Origin: Stenotrophomonas sp. ASS1
GTDB taxonomy: Bacteria; Pseudomonadota; Gammaproteobacteria; Xanthomonadales; Xanthomonadaceae
Direction: 5' to 3'
NCBI RefSeq assembly: GCF_004346925.1
Contig: NZ_CP031167.1
Span: 1,880,001-1,944,000, forward strand
Length of the DNA: 64,000 nt
A program made the position numbers and the translations under genes. This document shows positions 45,926 to 55,098 of this stretch, in pieces (position 1 is the first letter of the stretch; every line of letters starts with the position of its first letter). Below the pieces are notes generated by a model. The model worked only from the letters and a program-made list of their open reading frames with translations. It did not search any database and had not been told where the DNA came from.

Positions 45926-46429
45926 ATGGCTGGCCTGGCGACATTCGTGATGGATTCGGTGGTAGTCGGCGTGGGAGCGACCGCTGTGATGGACCTGTGG
46001 GCGCTGGTGCAGCGGCGGCTGCTCGGCATTCCCTCGCTGGATTTCGCGATGGTGGGCCGCTGGCTGGGGCATCTGCCGCGCGGGCGCTTCCGCCACGATG
46101 GCATCGGCCGCTCGGCAGCGGTCAGTGGCGAGCGCGCGCTGGGCTGGACCGCGCATTACGTGATCGGTGTGGTCTTCGCCGCGTTGCTGCTGGCCGTGGT
46201 GGGGAACGGTTGGGTGCAGGCGCCGACACTGTGGCCGGCGCTGGCCTTCGGCATCCTCAGCGTCGCCGCACCGTTCCTCATCCTGCAGCCGGGCATGGGC
46301 GCGGGCATTGCCGCTTCAAAGACCCCGGCGCCGGGCAAGGCGCGCCTGCGCAGCCTGGTGGCGCACAGTGTGTTCGGCCTGGGCATGTACCTTTCCGCGT
46401 TGTTGTTGGCTGCGGTCCATGCAGGATGA
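45926..46429 (+). CDS. DUF2938 membrane protein
   Basis: 167 residues with about four membrane helices (VGVGATAVMDLWALV, HYVIGVVFAALLLAVVG, LWPALAFGILSVAAPFLI, SVFGLGMYLSALLLAA). The family signature includes ATAVMDLW and WLGHLPRGRF. Role unknown; related proteins are often next to ArsR-rhodanese regulators and sulfur-stress genes, as here. ATG 45926 has AAGG 8 bases upstream; the earlier TTG/GTG starts overlap the operator. Confidence 0.82.
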   Translation: MAGLATFVMDSVVVGVGATAVMDLWALVQRRLLGIPSLDFAMVGRWLGHLPRGRFRHDGIGRSAAVSGERALGWTAHYVIGVVFAALLLAVVGNGWVQAPTLWPALAFGILSVAAPFLILQPGMGAGIAASKTPAPGKARLRSLVAHSVFGLGMYLSALLLAAVHAG

Positions 46430-46470
46430 GCGAGAATCCGTGGGGTCACCGGCAACAGGAACACCTCGGC

Positions 46471-47274
46471 ATGGAAGCACCCGAATCCATCACTGATGAC
46501 ATGCCTCTGCCGTGTGCGTGGCAGGAGGCGTTGGCCGATGCGCGCATCGAGCGGCAATCGATCGGTGTGTCGCGTGCGGATGTTGCCCGCGTGCATCGGC
46601 CGGGCCAGGCCGATGCCTTCCTGAAGTCGGAAGTGATCGACGCCTTCAGTGAGCTGGGCGATGAAATCGCGCGCCTGCGTTGGCTGCAGGCACAGGGACA
46701 GTCGGTGCCAACGGTGATTGCCACTGCCGAAGAGGCGGGCCGGCGCTGGTTGCTGATGAGCGCGCTGCCTGGCCGCGACCTGGCCTCGTCGCCGGAGCTC
46801 GCGCCGCAGCAGCTGGTGGAGCTGCTGGCCGACGGGCTACGCGGGCTGCATGCGTTGCCGGTGGCAGCCTGTCCGTTCGACCAGCGACTGGCGTCGCGCG
46901 TGCAGGTCGCGCAGGCCCGCGTTGAAGCGGGCCTGGTGGATGCCGATGATTTCGATGACGAACGCCTGGGCCAGAGTCCGCAGCAGGTCTTCGCCGAACT
47001 GTGCAGCACCCAGCCCGACCATGAAGACCTGGTGGTCAGCCACGGAGACGCCTGCCTGCCGAACCTGATGGCGGTCGAGGGCCGCTTCAGTGGCTTCATC
47101 GACTGTGGCCGGCTGGGTGTGGCCGACCGCTACCAGGACCTGGCGCTGGCCGCGCGCAGCCTGGTCCACAACTTCGGCGACACGCGTTGGGTCGCGCCGT
47201 TGTTCCAACGCTACGGCGCGGTGGCCGACGAGCGCCGGCTGGCGTTCTACCGGTTGCTCGACGAGTTCTTCTGA
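46471..47274 (+). CDS. aph(3')-II: Aminoglycoside 3'-phosphotransferase, APH(3')-II type
   Basis: 267 residues. The catalytic loop VVSHGDACLPNLM (H191, catalytic D193) and the metal-binding IDCGRLGVADRYQDLALAAR are near-identical to APH(3')-IIa, and the ending RLLDEFF is also shared. Phosphorylates kanamycin- and neomycin-like drugs at the 3' hydroxyl. The chromosomal APH(3')-IIc of S. maltophilia is the closest match I know. ATG 46471 has AGGA 10 bases upstream; ATG 46426 overlaps the DUF2938 stop and is possible. It ends 28 bases inside the convergent DoxX gene. Confidence 0.92.
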   Translation: MEAPESITDDMPLPCAWQEALADARIERQSIGVSRADVARVHRPGQADAFLKSEVIDAFSELGDEIARLRWLQAQGQSVPTVIATAEEAGRRWLLMSALPGRDLASSPELAPQQLVELLADGLRGLHALPVAACPFDQRLASRVQVAQARVEAGLVDADDFDDERLGQSPQQVFAELCSTQPDHEDLVVSHGDACLPNLMAVEGRFSGFIDCGRLGVADRYQDLALAARSLVHNFGDTRWVAPLFQRYGAVADERRLAFYRLLDEFF

Positions 47275-47672
47275 GCCCGCGCATGGCTGGCGATGGCCGC
47301 GCAGATCAGGCCACCGACCACGCTCAGGTGCTCCAACGCGAAGAACAGGGCCAGTTGCTGTTCGGCACCGTGCTTGTTCCAGAAGGTATGCACGATGACG
47401 ATGGTCAGCAGCATGAACACCGCCAGCGCGCCGCTGCCCAGCCAGAGCAGGCGATCGAGCAGCAGGCACAGTGCGCCGCCCAGCAGCACCACGGCGCTGG
47501 CGATGTTGAACAGCACAGGTGGTTGCAATCCGGCGGCCTGCATTTCGGCCACGCTGTTGTCCCACGCCAGCAGCTTGGCCAGGCCCGAGGACAGGAACAC
47601 CACGGCCAGCAACAGCCGCGCGAGGAACCACAGCACGCGGCTGTCGAGCAGGGTGGTGATCATCCGTGGCAT
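47247..47672 (-). CDS. DoxX-family membrane protein
   Basis: 141 residues with four membrane helices: WFLARLLLAVVFLSSGLAKL (the DoxX opening), NIASAVVLLGGALCLLL, GSGALAVFMLLTIVIVHTF and LSVVGGLICAAIASH. DoxX proteins are linked to redox and thiol stress. The ATG at 47672 has GGAG 8 bases upstream. It is convergent with aph(3')-II, overlapping it by 28 bases. Confidence 0.82.
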   Translation of the reverse strand: MPRMITTLLDSRVLWFLARLLLAVVFLSSGLAKLLAWDNSVAEMQAAGLQPPVLFNIASAVVLLGGALCLLLDRLLWLGSGALAVFMLLTIVIVHTFWNKHGAEQQLALFFALEHLSVVGGLICAAIASHARAQKNSSSNR

Positions 47673-47789
47673 GCAGGAACTCCGGGTTGAGCGTGGGACA
47701 GGCCACGCAGCATCGGGCCTCAACCGCAGTTGAGGTCAAGGCTGGCTGAACGGAGCCCGACGTCGGCCGGATCGTCAGCTTCTAATTGG

Positions 47790-47801
47790 ACGAACGTTCG
47801 T
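47790..47801. promoter_or_regulatory. Candidate TetR operator ACGAACGTTCGT
   Basis: A perfect 12-base palindrome 14 bases upstream of the TetR ATG, with outer bases extending the symmetry (GG...TC). It sits between DoxX and TetR, which diverge. Probably bound by the TetR encoded next. Confidence 0.65.
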
Positions 47802-47815
47802 TCACTATTTGCGCC

Positions 47816-48406
47816 ATGAACCGAGCCGACCGCAACGAGCAACGCATCGCACAGATCCTGCAGGCCGCCTTGCAGTGCTTCCTCGTGAAGGGATTCCACC
47901 AGACCAGCATGCGTGACATCGCGCAGGCGGCCGGCGTCAGCCTGGGCAATCTCTACAACCACTTCCCGGGCAAGGAAGCGATCATCCTTGCGGTGGCGGT
48001 GGCCGAGAGCGAAGAACTGGCACCGTTGCTGCAGCGACTGGCCGCGTCCGATGGCGAACGCACACAGGTGATGGCCTTCCTGCAGGACTTCCATGCGCTG
48101 TGCCGGCAGCCGGAGTGGGCAACACTTGCAGTGGAGGTGCTGGCCGAGAGTGCACGCAATCCGGCCGTCGCCGAGGCCTTCGCGGCCAATCGCAGGCAAT
48201 TGCAGGCGACGCTGGCCGAAGCCCTGCAGCAGATGGCACAGCGCGAACGTCGGCGTCCCGTACTGGCGCCGGCACTGCAGGCGCAGGTGCTGCTGGATGC
48301 CATCGAAAGCGATGCGCTGCGTCGGGGGCTGGGCGAAGCCGAGGGCGCCGATGAAGCATCGCTGGATCTTGGCCTGCTCGCGCTGCTGCTCGGGGCACGC
48401 GCATGA
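47816..48406 (+). CDS. TetR-family regulator
   Basis: 196 residues: HTH TSMRDIAQAAGVSLGNLYNH followed by FPGKEAI; the C-terminal domain is helical and ligand-binding. ATG 47816 is chosen since the palindromic operator lies just before it. Overlaps the DUF418 gene by 4 bases (ATGA), so both are one operon under autoregulation. Confidence 0.9.
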   Translation: MNRADRNEQRIAQILQAALQCFLVKGFHQTSMRDIAQAAGVSLGNLYNHFPGKEAIILAVAVAESEELAPLLQRLAASDGERTQVMAFLQDFHALCRQPEWATLAVEVLAESARNPAVAEAFAANRRQLQATLAEALQQMAQRERRRPVLAPALQAQVLLDAIESDALRRGLGEAEGADEASLDLGLLALLLGARA

Positions 48407-49437
48407 GCGTCGTGGACCGGCGGCTGCACGGACTGGACCTGGCCCGCTACCTGGCACTGGCCGGCATGGTGCTGGTGAATTTCCGTCTGGCGATGGCTGT
48501 GCCGGCAGAGGGTGAGGGTTGGCTGGCAGGGTTCTTCCATCTGCTGGAAGGCAAGGCTTCGGCGACGTTCGTTACGCTGGCCGGCTTGGGCCTGGTGCTG
48601 GCCACGCAGCGGCAAGGGTGGTGGCCGGCCAGCGTGCAGACCTGGAGGCGCGCGCTGTTCCTGATGGTGCTGGGCCTGCTCAACCTGACCCTGTTCCCGG
48701 CCGATATCCTGCACTACTACGCGGTGTATTTCGCGTTGGCAGTGCTGTGGCTGCGTGCCTCGCCGCGGGTGTTGCTGGCCAGCATCGTGGGCCTGGCGGC
48801 CTGTTCGTTCTGGGCGTTGCTGCACTGGGACTACAGCCAGGGATGGAACTGGCAGACGCTGGAATACACCGGTCTGTGGCAATGGCCGGGCGCGGCCCGC
48901 AACCTGCTGTTCAATGGCTTCCACCCGTTGATGCCGTGGCTGTGCTTCTTCCTGCTGGGCATGCTGCTGGCGCGCCTTCAGTTGTCGCAGCCGCGGGTGC
49001 AGCATGCATTGCTGGTGCTGGGGCTGCTGCTTATCGGCGCCGGTCATGGCGTGCAGCATCTTGCGCACGGAACGCCCTGGCAGGCGTGGCTGGGAACGCA
49101 GCCGATGCCGCCGGGACCCGCCTACGTGCTTACTGGTGCGGGCGCGGCCTGCAGTGTCATCGCCGCCTGCCTGTGGCTGACGCGTGTACGCCCGGGCGAC
49201 TGGCTGGAGCCGTTCACCGCGGCCGGGCGCATGACCCTGACCCTGTATGTGGGTCACATCCTGCTGGGCATGGGCACGCTGGAAAGCCTGGGCCTGCTTG
49301 ATGGCAGTGCCTCGCTCGCGTCGGTGCTGTTGTGGGCGCTGCTGTTCCTGATGCTGGCGACCGCTGCGGCGTGGCTGTGGTCATGGCAGTTCGCGCGCGG
49401 TCCACTGGAGGCGGTGATGCGCCGTATTGCAGGCTAG
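48403..49437 (+). CDS. DUF418 membrane protein
   Basis: 344 residues with about eight to nine membrane helices. The opening LHGLDLARYLALAGMVLVNF and the late AAGRMTLTLYVGHI are typical of the DUF418/YeiB acyltransferase-like family. Function is not established; related to acyltransferase 3 membrane enzymes. Translationally coupled to the TetR gene. Confidence 0.85.
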   Translation: MSVVDRRLHGLDLARYLALAGMVLVNFRLAMAVPAEGEGWLAGFFHLLEGKASATFVTLAGLGLVLATQRQGWWPASVQTWRRALFLMVLGLLNLTLFPADILHYYAVYFALAVLWLRASPRVLLASIVGLAACSFWALLHWDYSQGWNWQTLEYTGLWQWPGAARNLLFNGFHPLMPWLCFFLLGMLLARLQLSQPRVQHALLVLGLLLIGAGHGVQHLAHGTPWQAWLGTQPMPPGPAYVLTGAGAACSVIAACLWLTRVRPGDWLEPFTAAGRMTLTLYVGHILLGMGTLESLGLLDGSASLASVLLWALLFLMLATAAAWLWSWQFARGPLEAVMRRIAG

Positions 49438-49536
49438 TTCTCTGGTCGTGCCGACGCGATGTTGTGACGGACATGTCTGTGTCGTGGCGAGCGCATCTGC
49501 GATAGTGGTGGCAGGTAACACTTTCCGCTTGCATCC

Positions 49537-50541
49537 ATGTCATTCGCTTCGGCGCAGCATCTCGGCGAAGTCCTGCAACAATCCTATGGCATCACCCCCA
49601 CCGCCGTGGTGCCACGCCCGGTGGGCGCCGACGCCAATGCCAGCGTGTATCGCGTCGATGCGCGGCACGGGCAGTGGTGGTTGAAATGCCGCACCTACCA
49701 GGTCGACCCATCGGTGTGGGACAGCCTGCACTGGATGCGCGGCACGTTGGGTATCGATGAGATCGTCGCGCCGTGGCCGGCACTGACCGGTGGTGCGTCG
49801 GTACAGCGCTGGGGATTGCAGTTCACCCTGTTCCCTTATGTGGAAGGCCAGTCCGGGTTCGAGGCGGCGTTGAGCCGCACGCAGTGGAAACGGCTGGGTG
49901 AGGTGCTGCGGCGCCTGCACGGCGCGCAGCTGCCAGCGGAACTACAGCAGGCGCTGCCGATCGTCCGGCTGGAAACCGCGGCGCTGGAGACCGTCGGGCA
50001 GTGGTTGGCCGGCGAGGGCCTGGCGGCCGCGAAGGACGGGCTGGGCCGCGCATTCGTTTCGGTATGGGACCAGCAGCATGCGCGCATCGCGGCGCTGCAT
50101 TCACAGGCACGGGAACTGCTCGCGGCCTTGCAGGACGTACCGGTAGACCTGCATCTGTGCCACACCGATCTGCATGCCGGCAACCTGCTGATGGGCAATG
50201 ACGGTGGGCTGCACCTGATCGATTGGGATGGCCTGTCGCTGGCACCGCGCGAGCGCGACCTGATGTTCATCGGTGCGGCGGTTGGCGGGCGCTGGGGGCG
50301 CGAGAATCCGCTGGGCTTCGAGGACGGCTACGGCAGCGACCGTGGCGACCCGCGCTGGATCGCCTGGTACCGGCACTGGCGCATCCTGCAGGACCTGATC
50401 GAGTTCCAGCAGGTGCTGCTGGGCAGCGATGGTGAGGAGCGCTCGCCGCAACTGCGCCGGCAGTCGCTGCATTACCTGGGCGAGCAGTTCGCGCCGGGCA
50501 ATGTGTTCGATGCGGCGGAGCGGGTGTATCGCGCGTTGTAA
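49537..50541 (+). CDS. APH-family phosphotransferase, spectinomycin (APH(9))-like
   Basis: 334 residues, protein-kinase-like APH fold: WWLKCRTY gives the ATP-binding lysine, LCHTDLHAGNLLM the catalytic loop (H209, D211), and LIDWDGLSLAPRERDLMFIG the metal site. APRERDL is characteristic of the APH(9)/spectinomycin and viomycin kinase group. S. maltophilia is known to carry a chromosomal APH(9); drug specificity here is inferred. It shares no close similarity with aph(3')-II 2.3 kb away. Confidence 0.75.
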   Translation: MSFASAQHLGEVLQQSYGITPTAVVPRPVGADANASVYRVDARHGQWWLKCRTYQVDPSVWDSLHWMRGTLGIDEIVAPWPALTGGASVQRWGLQFTLFPYVEGQSGFEAALSRTQWKRLGEVLRRLHGAQLPAELQQALPIVRLETAALETVGQWLAGEGLAAAKDGLGRAFVSVWDQQHARIAALHSQARELLAALQDVPVDLHLCHTDLHAGNLLMGNDGGLHLIDWDGLSLAPRERDLMFIGAAVGGRWGRENPLGFEDGYGSDRGDPRWIAWYRHWRILQDLIEFQQVLLGSDGEERSPQLRRQSLHYLGEQFAPGNVFDAAERVYRAL

Positions 50542-50586
50542 ATGCACGTCACCTGCCATGGGTGAACCGTCGCGCTTCGCGCGATG

Positions 50587-50686
50587 AGTCGAGCATGGCT
50601 CGACTCTACAGTTACGCTCGGCAGCTCTTTGTGCCGCCATCGTTGATCGGGCGGACAGGAATCATCCGCGCATGGCGCGGATCTAC
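50587..50686. repeat. Two SMAG repeats
   Basis: 50587-50609 (AGTCGAGC-ATG-GCTCGACT-CTAC) and 50663-50686 (ATCCGCGC-ATG-GCGCGGAT-CTAC), between the APH gene and the convergent EamA gene. The second overlaps the last bases of the EamA gene, so its stop codon lies within the repeat. Confidence 0.8.
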
Positions 50687-51609
50687 TCGGCGGGCTTGGC
50701 TGCCGCCGAGGCCGCTGCGCTTGCGGCGCGGCGCGACAGCACGGCCTCGCGATGGGCGATGTAGGCGTTGGCGGCGAGGATGATGCCGGCACCGATGATG
50801 GTCCAGCGGTCCACCGTTTCGTTGAACAGCAGCCAGCCGAACAGCGTCACCAGTGGCAGTTGCAGGAAGCTGATCGGGGTCAGTGCCGAGACTTCGCCCA
50901 GGCGCAGCGCACGCGTCCACAGCAGCTGGCCGATGGTGCCGAGCACGCCGGTGGCCAGCAGCCACAGCCACGCCACGCCGGTCGGCCAGACCCAGACGAA
51001 CACTGCCGGGATCAGCGACAGCGGCACCCAGAACACGTAGGTATAGAGCACCACGGTGTCGGCGCTGTCGATGCGGGTCAGCTGCTTGATCTGGATCGCC
51101 ACCAGCGAACTCAGCACGGCAGCGGCCACCGCGACCAGACTGCCAGCGGTGAAACCGGCGGTGCCGGGACGCACGATCACCAGTACACCGATGAAGCCGA
51201 CGACGACGGCGGCCCAGCGGCGCACGCGCACGGTCTCGCCCAGCCACAGCACGGCGGCGATGGTGACGAACAGCGGCGTGGAGTAGGAGAGCGACACCGC
51301 CTGCGCCAGTGGCAGGTGGCCCAGTGCCCAGAAGGCGCACAGCATCGAACCCAGGCCGATCGCACTGCGCACGAAGTAGCGCGGCAGCTGCTGGGTCTTC
51401 AGCGGCGCGTGGCCTGGCCGCAGCAGCATCGGCAGCAGTGCCAGCAGGCCGAAGGCATTGCGGAAGAACGCCACTTCCTGGGTGGGCACGTAGCGCGTGG
51501 CATAGCGGATCGCCACGGCCATCAGGCCGAAGGCCATCGTGCTGCCGAGCATCAGCAGCGCCGCCCGCATCGGGGTGGCGCTGGGGGAGAGGGCGGGGGT
51601 GTTCACCAC
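50683..51609 (-). CDS. EamA/RhaT-family exporter
   Basis: 308 residues with ten membrane helices in two EamA halves ([20 protein letters not shown] and [19 protein letters not shown] starts). DMT superfamily transporters export metabolites or amino acids; substrate unknown. Start is GTG 51609 or 51606, overlapping the murB stop (GTGA), so it is coupled to murB. The C-terminal AAS/AAK-rich tail ends inside a SMAG repeat. Confidence 0.85.
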   Translation of the reverse strand: MVNTPALSPSATPMRAALLMLGSTMAFGLMAVAIRYATRYVPTQEVAFFRNAFGLLALLPMLLRPGHAPLKTQQLPRYFVRSAIGLGSMLCAFWALGHLPLAQAVSLSYSTPLFVTIAAVLWLGETVRVRRWAAVVVGFIGVLVIVRPGTAGFTAGSLVAVAAAVLSSLVAIQIKQLTRIDSADTVVLYTYVFWVPLSLIPAVFVWVWPTGVAWLWLLATGVLGTIGQLLWTRALRLGEVSALTPISFLQLPLVTLFGWLLFNETVDRWTIIGAGIILAANAYIAHREAVLSRRAASAAASAAAKPAE

Positions 51610-52664
51610 TGTGCGCCGAGCAGGCGGGGCTCCGGTTCGATTGGCACGCCGAACTTCTCCAGCACGGAAGCAGAGATGCGTCGCGCCAGCGCCAGCAGTT
51701 CAGCGCCGGTGGCGTTGCCGTGGTTGACCAGCACCAGTGCGTGGCTCGGCGCAACGCCGGCATCGCCTTCGCGGAAGCCCTTCCAGCCGCAGGACTCGAT
51801 CATCCAGGCCGCCGAGACCTTGCGCTTGCCGTCCTGGTCGGACGGGAACACCGGCAGCTCGGGGAAGTGCTGCAGCAGCACGTCGACCTGTTCCAGCGGC
51901 AGCACCGGGTTCTTGAAGAAGCTGCCGGCGTTGCCCAGTACATCCGGGTCGGGCAGCTTGCGGCGGCGGATCGCGATCACCGCATTGGCCACGTCCACCG
52001 CACTGGGCAGCTCCACACCCTGTGCCTGTAGTTCCTCGCGGATGCCGGCGTAGTCCATGCGCAGGTCATGCAGCAGTGGCAGCTTCAGTTCGATGGCGGT
52101 GATCAGGTAGCGGTCCATCTGCTGCTTGAACACGCTGTCGCGGTAGGCGAAGCCACACTGTTCGTTGTCCAGCCGCACCCAGGCCTGCTCCTGGCAGTCC
52201 CAGGCTTCGACGGCCTGGATGAACTCGCCGACCTGCGCGCCGTAGGCGCCGATGTTCTGGATCGGCGCGGCACCGGCGGTGCCGGGAATCAGGGCCAGGT
52301 TCTCCAGGCCGGACAGGCCTTCCTGCAGCGACCACATCACCAGGCCGTGCCACGGCACACCGGCACCGGCGCGGATCACGGCATGGTCGGCGCGATGCTC
52401 AAGGAAGCTGATGTCACGGTTGCCGAACACCAGCACGGTGCCCGGCAGATCCTCGGCGATCAGCACGTTGCTGCCGGCACCCAGCACCAGCAGCGGGCCG
52501 CTGGCCACTTCGGGCAATGCCAGCACTTCCGGCAGCAGCGTGGGATCGTGCAGTTCCAGCAGCTGAGCGGCGCTGGCCTGCACATGGAAGGTGTTCAGGG
52601 CCTGCAGCGGCGCATTGCGGGTGAGCGTCCAGCGCAGCGGGGCGTTGCCGTCGACGGTATCCAT
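51603..52664 (-). CDS. murB: UDP-N-acetylenolpyruvylglucosamine reductase
   Basis: 353 residues, NADPH-dependent FAD enzyme of peptidoglycan precursor synthesis. [42 protein letters not shown] (FAD site), the catalytic serine in [10 protein letters not shown] and the C-terminal LVNHGNATG are all present. Long type I MurB. ATG 52664 is taken; GTG 52676 overlapping the pyrD stop is an alternative. Essential cell-wall enzyme; in an operon with pyrD. Confidence 0.96.
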   Translation of the reverse strand: MDTVDGNAPLRWTLTRNAPLQALNTFHVQASAAQLLELHDPTLLPEVLALPEVASGPLLVLGAGSNVLIAEDLPGTVLVFGNRDISFLEHRADHAVIRAGAGVPWHGLVMWSLQEGLSGLENLALIPGTAGAAPIQNIGAYGAQVGEFIQAVEAWDCQEQAWVRLDNEQCGFAYRDSVFKQQMDRYLITAIELKLPLLHDLRMDYAGIREELQAQGVELPSAVDVANAVIAIRRRKLPDPDVLGNAGSFFKNPVLPLEQVDVLLQHFPELPVFPSDQDGKRKVSAAWMIESCGWKGFREGDAGVAPSHALVLVNHGNATGAELLALARRISASVLEKFGVPIEPEPRLLGAQW

Positions 52665-52672
52665 GGGCGCGC

Positions 52673-53728
52673 TCACAGTGGGGCCACCGCGCCGCGGCTC
52701 GGCGCTTCGCGGCGGCGACGGATCGCCTCCACGCATTCGGAGACGAGGGCCGGGCCACGGAAGATCAGGCCGCTGTAGCACTGCACCAGGGCTGCGCCTG
52801 CGGCCATCTTGGCCACGGCGTCGGCACCGGACAGGATGCCGCCAACACCGATCAACGGCACCGATTCGGGCAGGCGCGAACGCAGACGGCGCAGTACCAG
52901 GGTGGACTGCTCCAGCACCGGCGCGCCGGACAGGCCACCGGCCTCGTTGGCCAGCGGGTCGCCGGCCACCTTGCTGTGATCGATGGTGGTGTTGGTGGCG
53001 ATCACGCCGTCCACCTGCAGTTCGCCCAGCACGCGGGCAGCGGCATCGATGTCGCGCTCGCTCAGGTCGGGCGCCACCTTGACCAGCATCGGCACGCGGC
53101 GACCGTGGCGGGCCGCGAGATCTTCCTGGCGGTCGCGCAACTGGCTGACCAGCTGGCGCAGCGCGGTTTCTTCCTGCAGTTCACGCAGGCCGGCGGTGTT
53201 GGGCGAGGAAATGTTGACAGTGATGTAGTCGGCCAGCGGGTACACCTTGTCCAGGCAGGCGATGTAATCGTCCACGGCCTGTTCGTTCGGGGTGTCCTTG
53301 TTCTTGCCGATGTTGATGCCGAGCAGGCCGCGGCGGTTGCGCGCGCGCTCGACGTTGCGCACCAGCGCGTCCACGCCCGCATTGTTGAAGCCCATGCGGT
53401 TGATGATCGCGTTGTGTTCCGGCAGGCGGAACAGGCGCGGCTGCGGATTGCCGGCCTGCGGGCGCGGCGTGATGGTGCCGATTTCGACGAAGCCGAAACC
53501 CAGCGCGAACAGCGCATCGATGTGCTCGCCATTCTTGTCCAGGCCGGCGGCCAGGCCGACCGGATTGGGGAAGGTCAACCCGAACACCGTGCTGGGCATC
53601 GGCGCGATGCGTGCGGCCAGCAGCGGCGTGGTGCCGGTGCGGTAGGCCAGGTCCAGTGCGGACAGGCCAAGGCCGTGGGCGCGCTCGGCGTCGAGCGAGA
53701 ACAGGAAGGGGCGGGCAAGCGAATACAT
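52673..53728 (-). CDS. pyrD: Dihydroorotate dehydrogenase (quinone), class 2
   Basis: 351 residues. An N-terminal amphipathic membrane helix (about 1-20) is followed by the TIM barrel: [38 protein letters not shown], catalytic serine in [25 protein letters not shown] and [12 protein letters not shown] (FMN). Oxidises dihydroorotate to orotate in pyrimidine synthesis, passing electrons to quinone. The serine (not cysteine) marks class 2. Confidence 0.97.
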   Translation of the reverse strand: MYSLARPFLFSLDAERAHGLGLSALDLAYRTGTTPLLAARIAPMPSTVFGLTFPNPVGLAAGLDKNGEHIDALFALGFGFVEIGTITPRPQAGNPQPRLFRLPEHNAIINRMGFNNAGVDALVRNVERARNRRGLLGINIGKNKDTPNEQAVDDYIACLDKVYPLADYITVNISSPNTAGLRELQEETALRQLVSQLRDRQEDLAARHGRRVPMLVKVAPDLSERDIDAAARVLGELQVDGVIATNTTIDHSKVAGDPLANEAGGLSGAPVLEQSTLVLRRLRSRLPESVPLIGVGGILSGADAVAKMAAGAALVQCYSGLIFRGPALVSECVEAIRRRREAPSRGAVAPL

Positions 53729-53736
53729 GCGTCGGT

Positions 53737-54507
53737 TCAGTCCAGCGTGCCGAGGAAGGCTCGGGTTCGATATTCAAAAGCGACCTGGTCGTCGACCGCG
53801 TGGGCGGCGAACAGGTCCTGCAAAGCGTCGATCATCGGCGCGTGGCGCGGATGACCGGCTTGCGGGGCATAGGAGGAGGACAGCAGGCGCCCGCGCAGGG
53901 CGTCGAAGTCCAGGTGCTGCACGTTCGGCAGCTCCACCATGCCGCGCAGGCCGGGGCCGAACCAGGCCTGCATGGTGGCATCGTCCTGGTAGCGCTCGGC
54001 CACGGCGGAGTAGTCGGTGCCGTAATCCAGCAGCAGCTGTTCGTAGCCGACCAGGAACGGACTGGCATCGAGCAGGCGCGAATTCCAGTAGATCAGTGCC
54101 TGGCCATCCGGACGCAGGATGCGCTGCCACTCGGCGCGCACCGCCACGGTGTCGAACCAGTGGAAGGCCTGCGCGACGCTGACCAGATCGATGCTGGTGT
54201 CGTCCAGTGTGGTGGCCTCGGCGCGGCCGTCGACCGCGCGGAACTGCGGGTACTGCGGTGCCAGCCATTGCTCGGCCGCGGCGCGCATGGCGGCGTTGGG
54301 TTCAACCGCGACTACCGGATGGCCGCTGGCCAGGAACTGGCGGCTGGAAATACCGGTACCGGCGCCGATGTCGGCGACCAGCGCCTCGCGGCTGACGCCC
54401 ATCGGGCCGTGCAGCCATTCCAGCAGCGCGGGTGGGTAATCGGGCCGGTAGCGGACGTAATCGGCGACGCGGCTGCTGAAGCGTTCAGTGCTGTCGGAGG
54501 CGGTCAT
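53737..54507 (-). CDS. SAM-dependent methyltransferase (class I)
   Basis: 256 residues. The AdoMet motif I is [16 protein letters not shown], followed by [11 protein letters not shown], and a FHWFD motif. It falls in the general Methyltransf_11/25 group and is close in style to trans-aconitate-type small-molecule methyltransferases; substrate unknown. Sits between pyrD and a DUF4190 gene on the same strand with short gaps (8 and 5 bases). Confidence 0.85.
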   Translation of the reverse strand: MTASDSTERFSSRVADYVRYRPDYPPALLEWLHGPMGVSREALVADIGAGTGISSRQFLASGHPVVAVEPNAAMRAAAEQWLAPQYPQFRAVDGRAEATTLDDTSIDLVSVAQAFHWFDTVAVRAEWQRILRPDGQALIYWNSRLLDASPFLVGYEQLLLDYGTDYSAVAERYQDDATMQAWFGPGLRGMVELPNVQHLDFDALRGRLLSSSYAPQAGHPRHAPMIDALQDLFAAHAVDDQVAFEYRTRAFLGTLD

Positions 54508-54512
54508 GGCAG

Positions 54513-54797
54513 TCAGTTCGACATCGCAGCGAGCCAGGCCAGGCCGCCGAAGAACAGGATGAAGACCAGGATGGCGGCGATCACCGCGCCGACCATCACC
54601 CAGCCCAGTACCAGACCGGTGACGGCCAGGCCATCGCCTTCCAGTTCATGCGGGCGGCGGCGGATCTCGGCGCGGGCCATGTGGCCGGAGATGATGGCCA
54701 CGATGCTGGCCACGAAGGGCAGGACGGTCCAGCTGGCGATGCCCATGACCAGGCTGACCACGGCCAGGGCGCTTATCTGTCGGGGTGCCACGCTCAT
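54513..54797 (-). CDS. DUF4190 two-helix membrane protein
   Basis: 94 residues with two hydrophobic helices (ALAVVSLVMGIASWTVLPFV and GLVLGWVMVGAVIAAILVFI). The loop SGHMARAEIRRRP between them is the DUF4190 signature. The ATG at 54797 has an ideal AAGGAGGA ribosome site; the long open frame upstream to 55022 reads through the 41-bp repeats and is not coding. Function unknown. Confidence 0.88.
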   Translation of the reverse strand: MSVAPRQISALAVVSLVMGIASWTVLPFVASIVAIISGHMARAEIRRRPHELEGDGLAVTGLVLGWVMVGAVIAAILVFILFFGGLAWLAAMSN

Positions 54798-54875
54798 CGG
54801 GGTCCTCCTTGGCAGTGTGCACATGATAGTGCCTCTGCCCGGGCAATCCCATGCCCGGCGGATGCGATGGCAGGC

Positions 54876-55084
54876 GTCGACCTTGGTCGACGCAGGGCAT
54901 TTCAGCCAGGCAGGCCTCGACCTTGGTCGACGAACCGCATTCCAGCCGTGGTAGGCGTCGACCTTGGTCGACGAAAGGCATTCCAGCCGTGGTAGGCGTC
55001 GACCTTGGTCGACGAAAGGCATTCCAGCTGTGGTAGACGTCGACCTTGGTCGACGAAAGGCATGCCAACCAAGGTTGGCAACTA
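54876..55084. repeat. Array of five 41-bp repeats with GTCGACCTTGGTCGAC cores
   Basis: Core palindromes start at 54876, 54916 (CTCGACC variant), 54957, 54998 and 55039, so the period is 40-41 bases. The linker CGAAAGGCATTCCAGC(C/T)GTGG is conserved, and GTAG precedes most cores as in SMAG elements. A related perfect palindrome TGCCAACC-AA-GGTTGGCA (55063-55080) with an ACTAC end closes the array. It fills the gap between the DUF4190 gene and the SDR gene. Confidence 0.9.
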
Positions 55085-55098
55085 CCGGAGTGCCGGTG

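Noticed and set aside
54798..55068. Open frames across the 41-bp repeat array
   Set aside because: They only translate the repeats (SSTKVDVYH-type periodic sequence) and are explained by the array's lack of stop codons.
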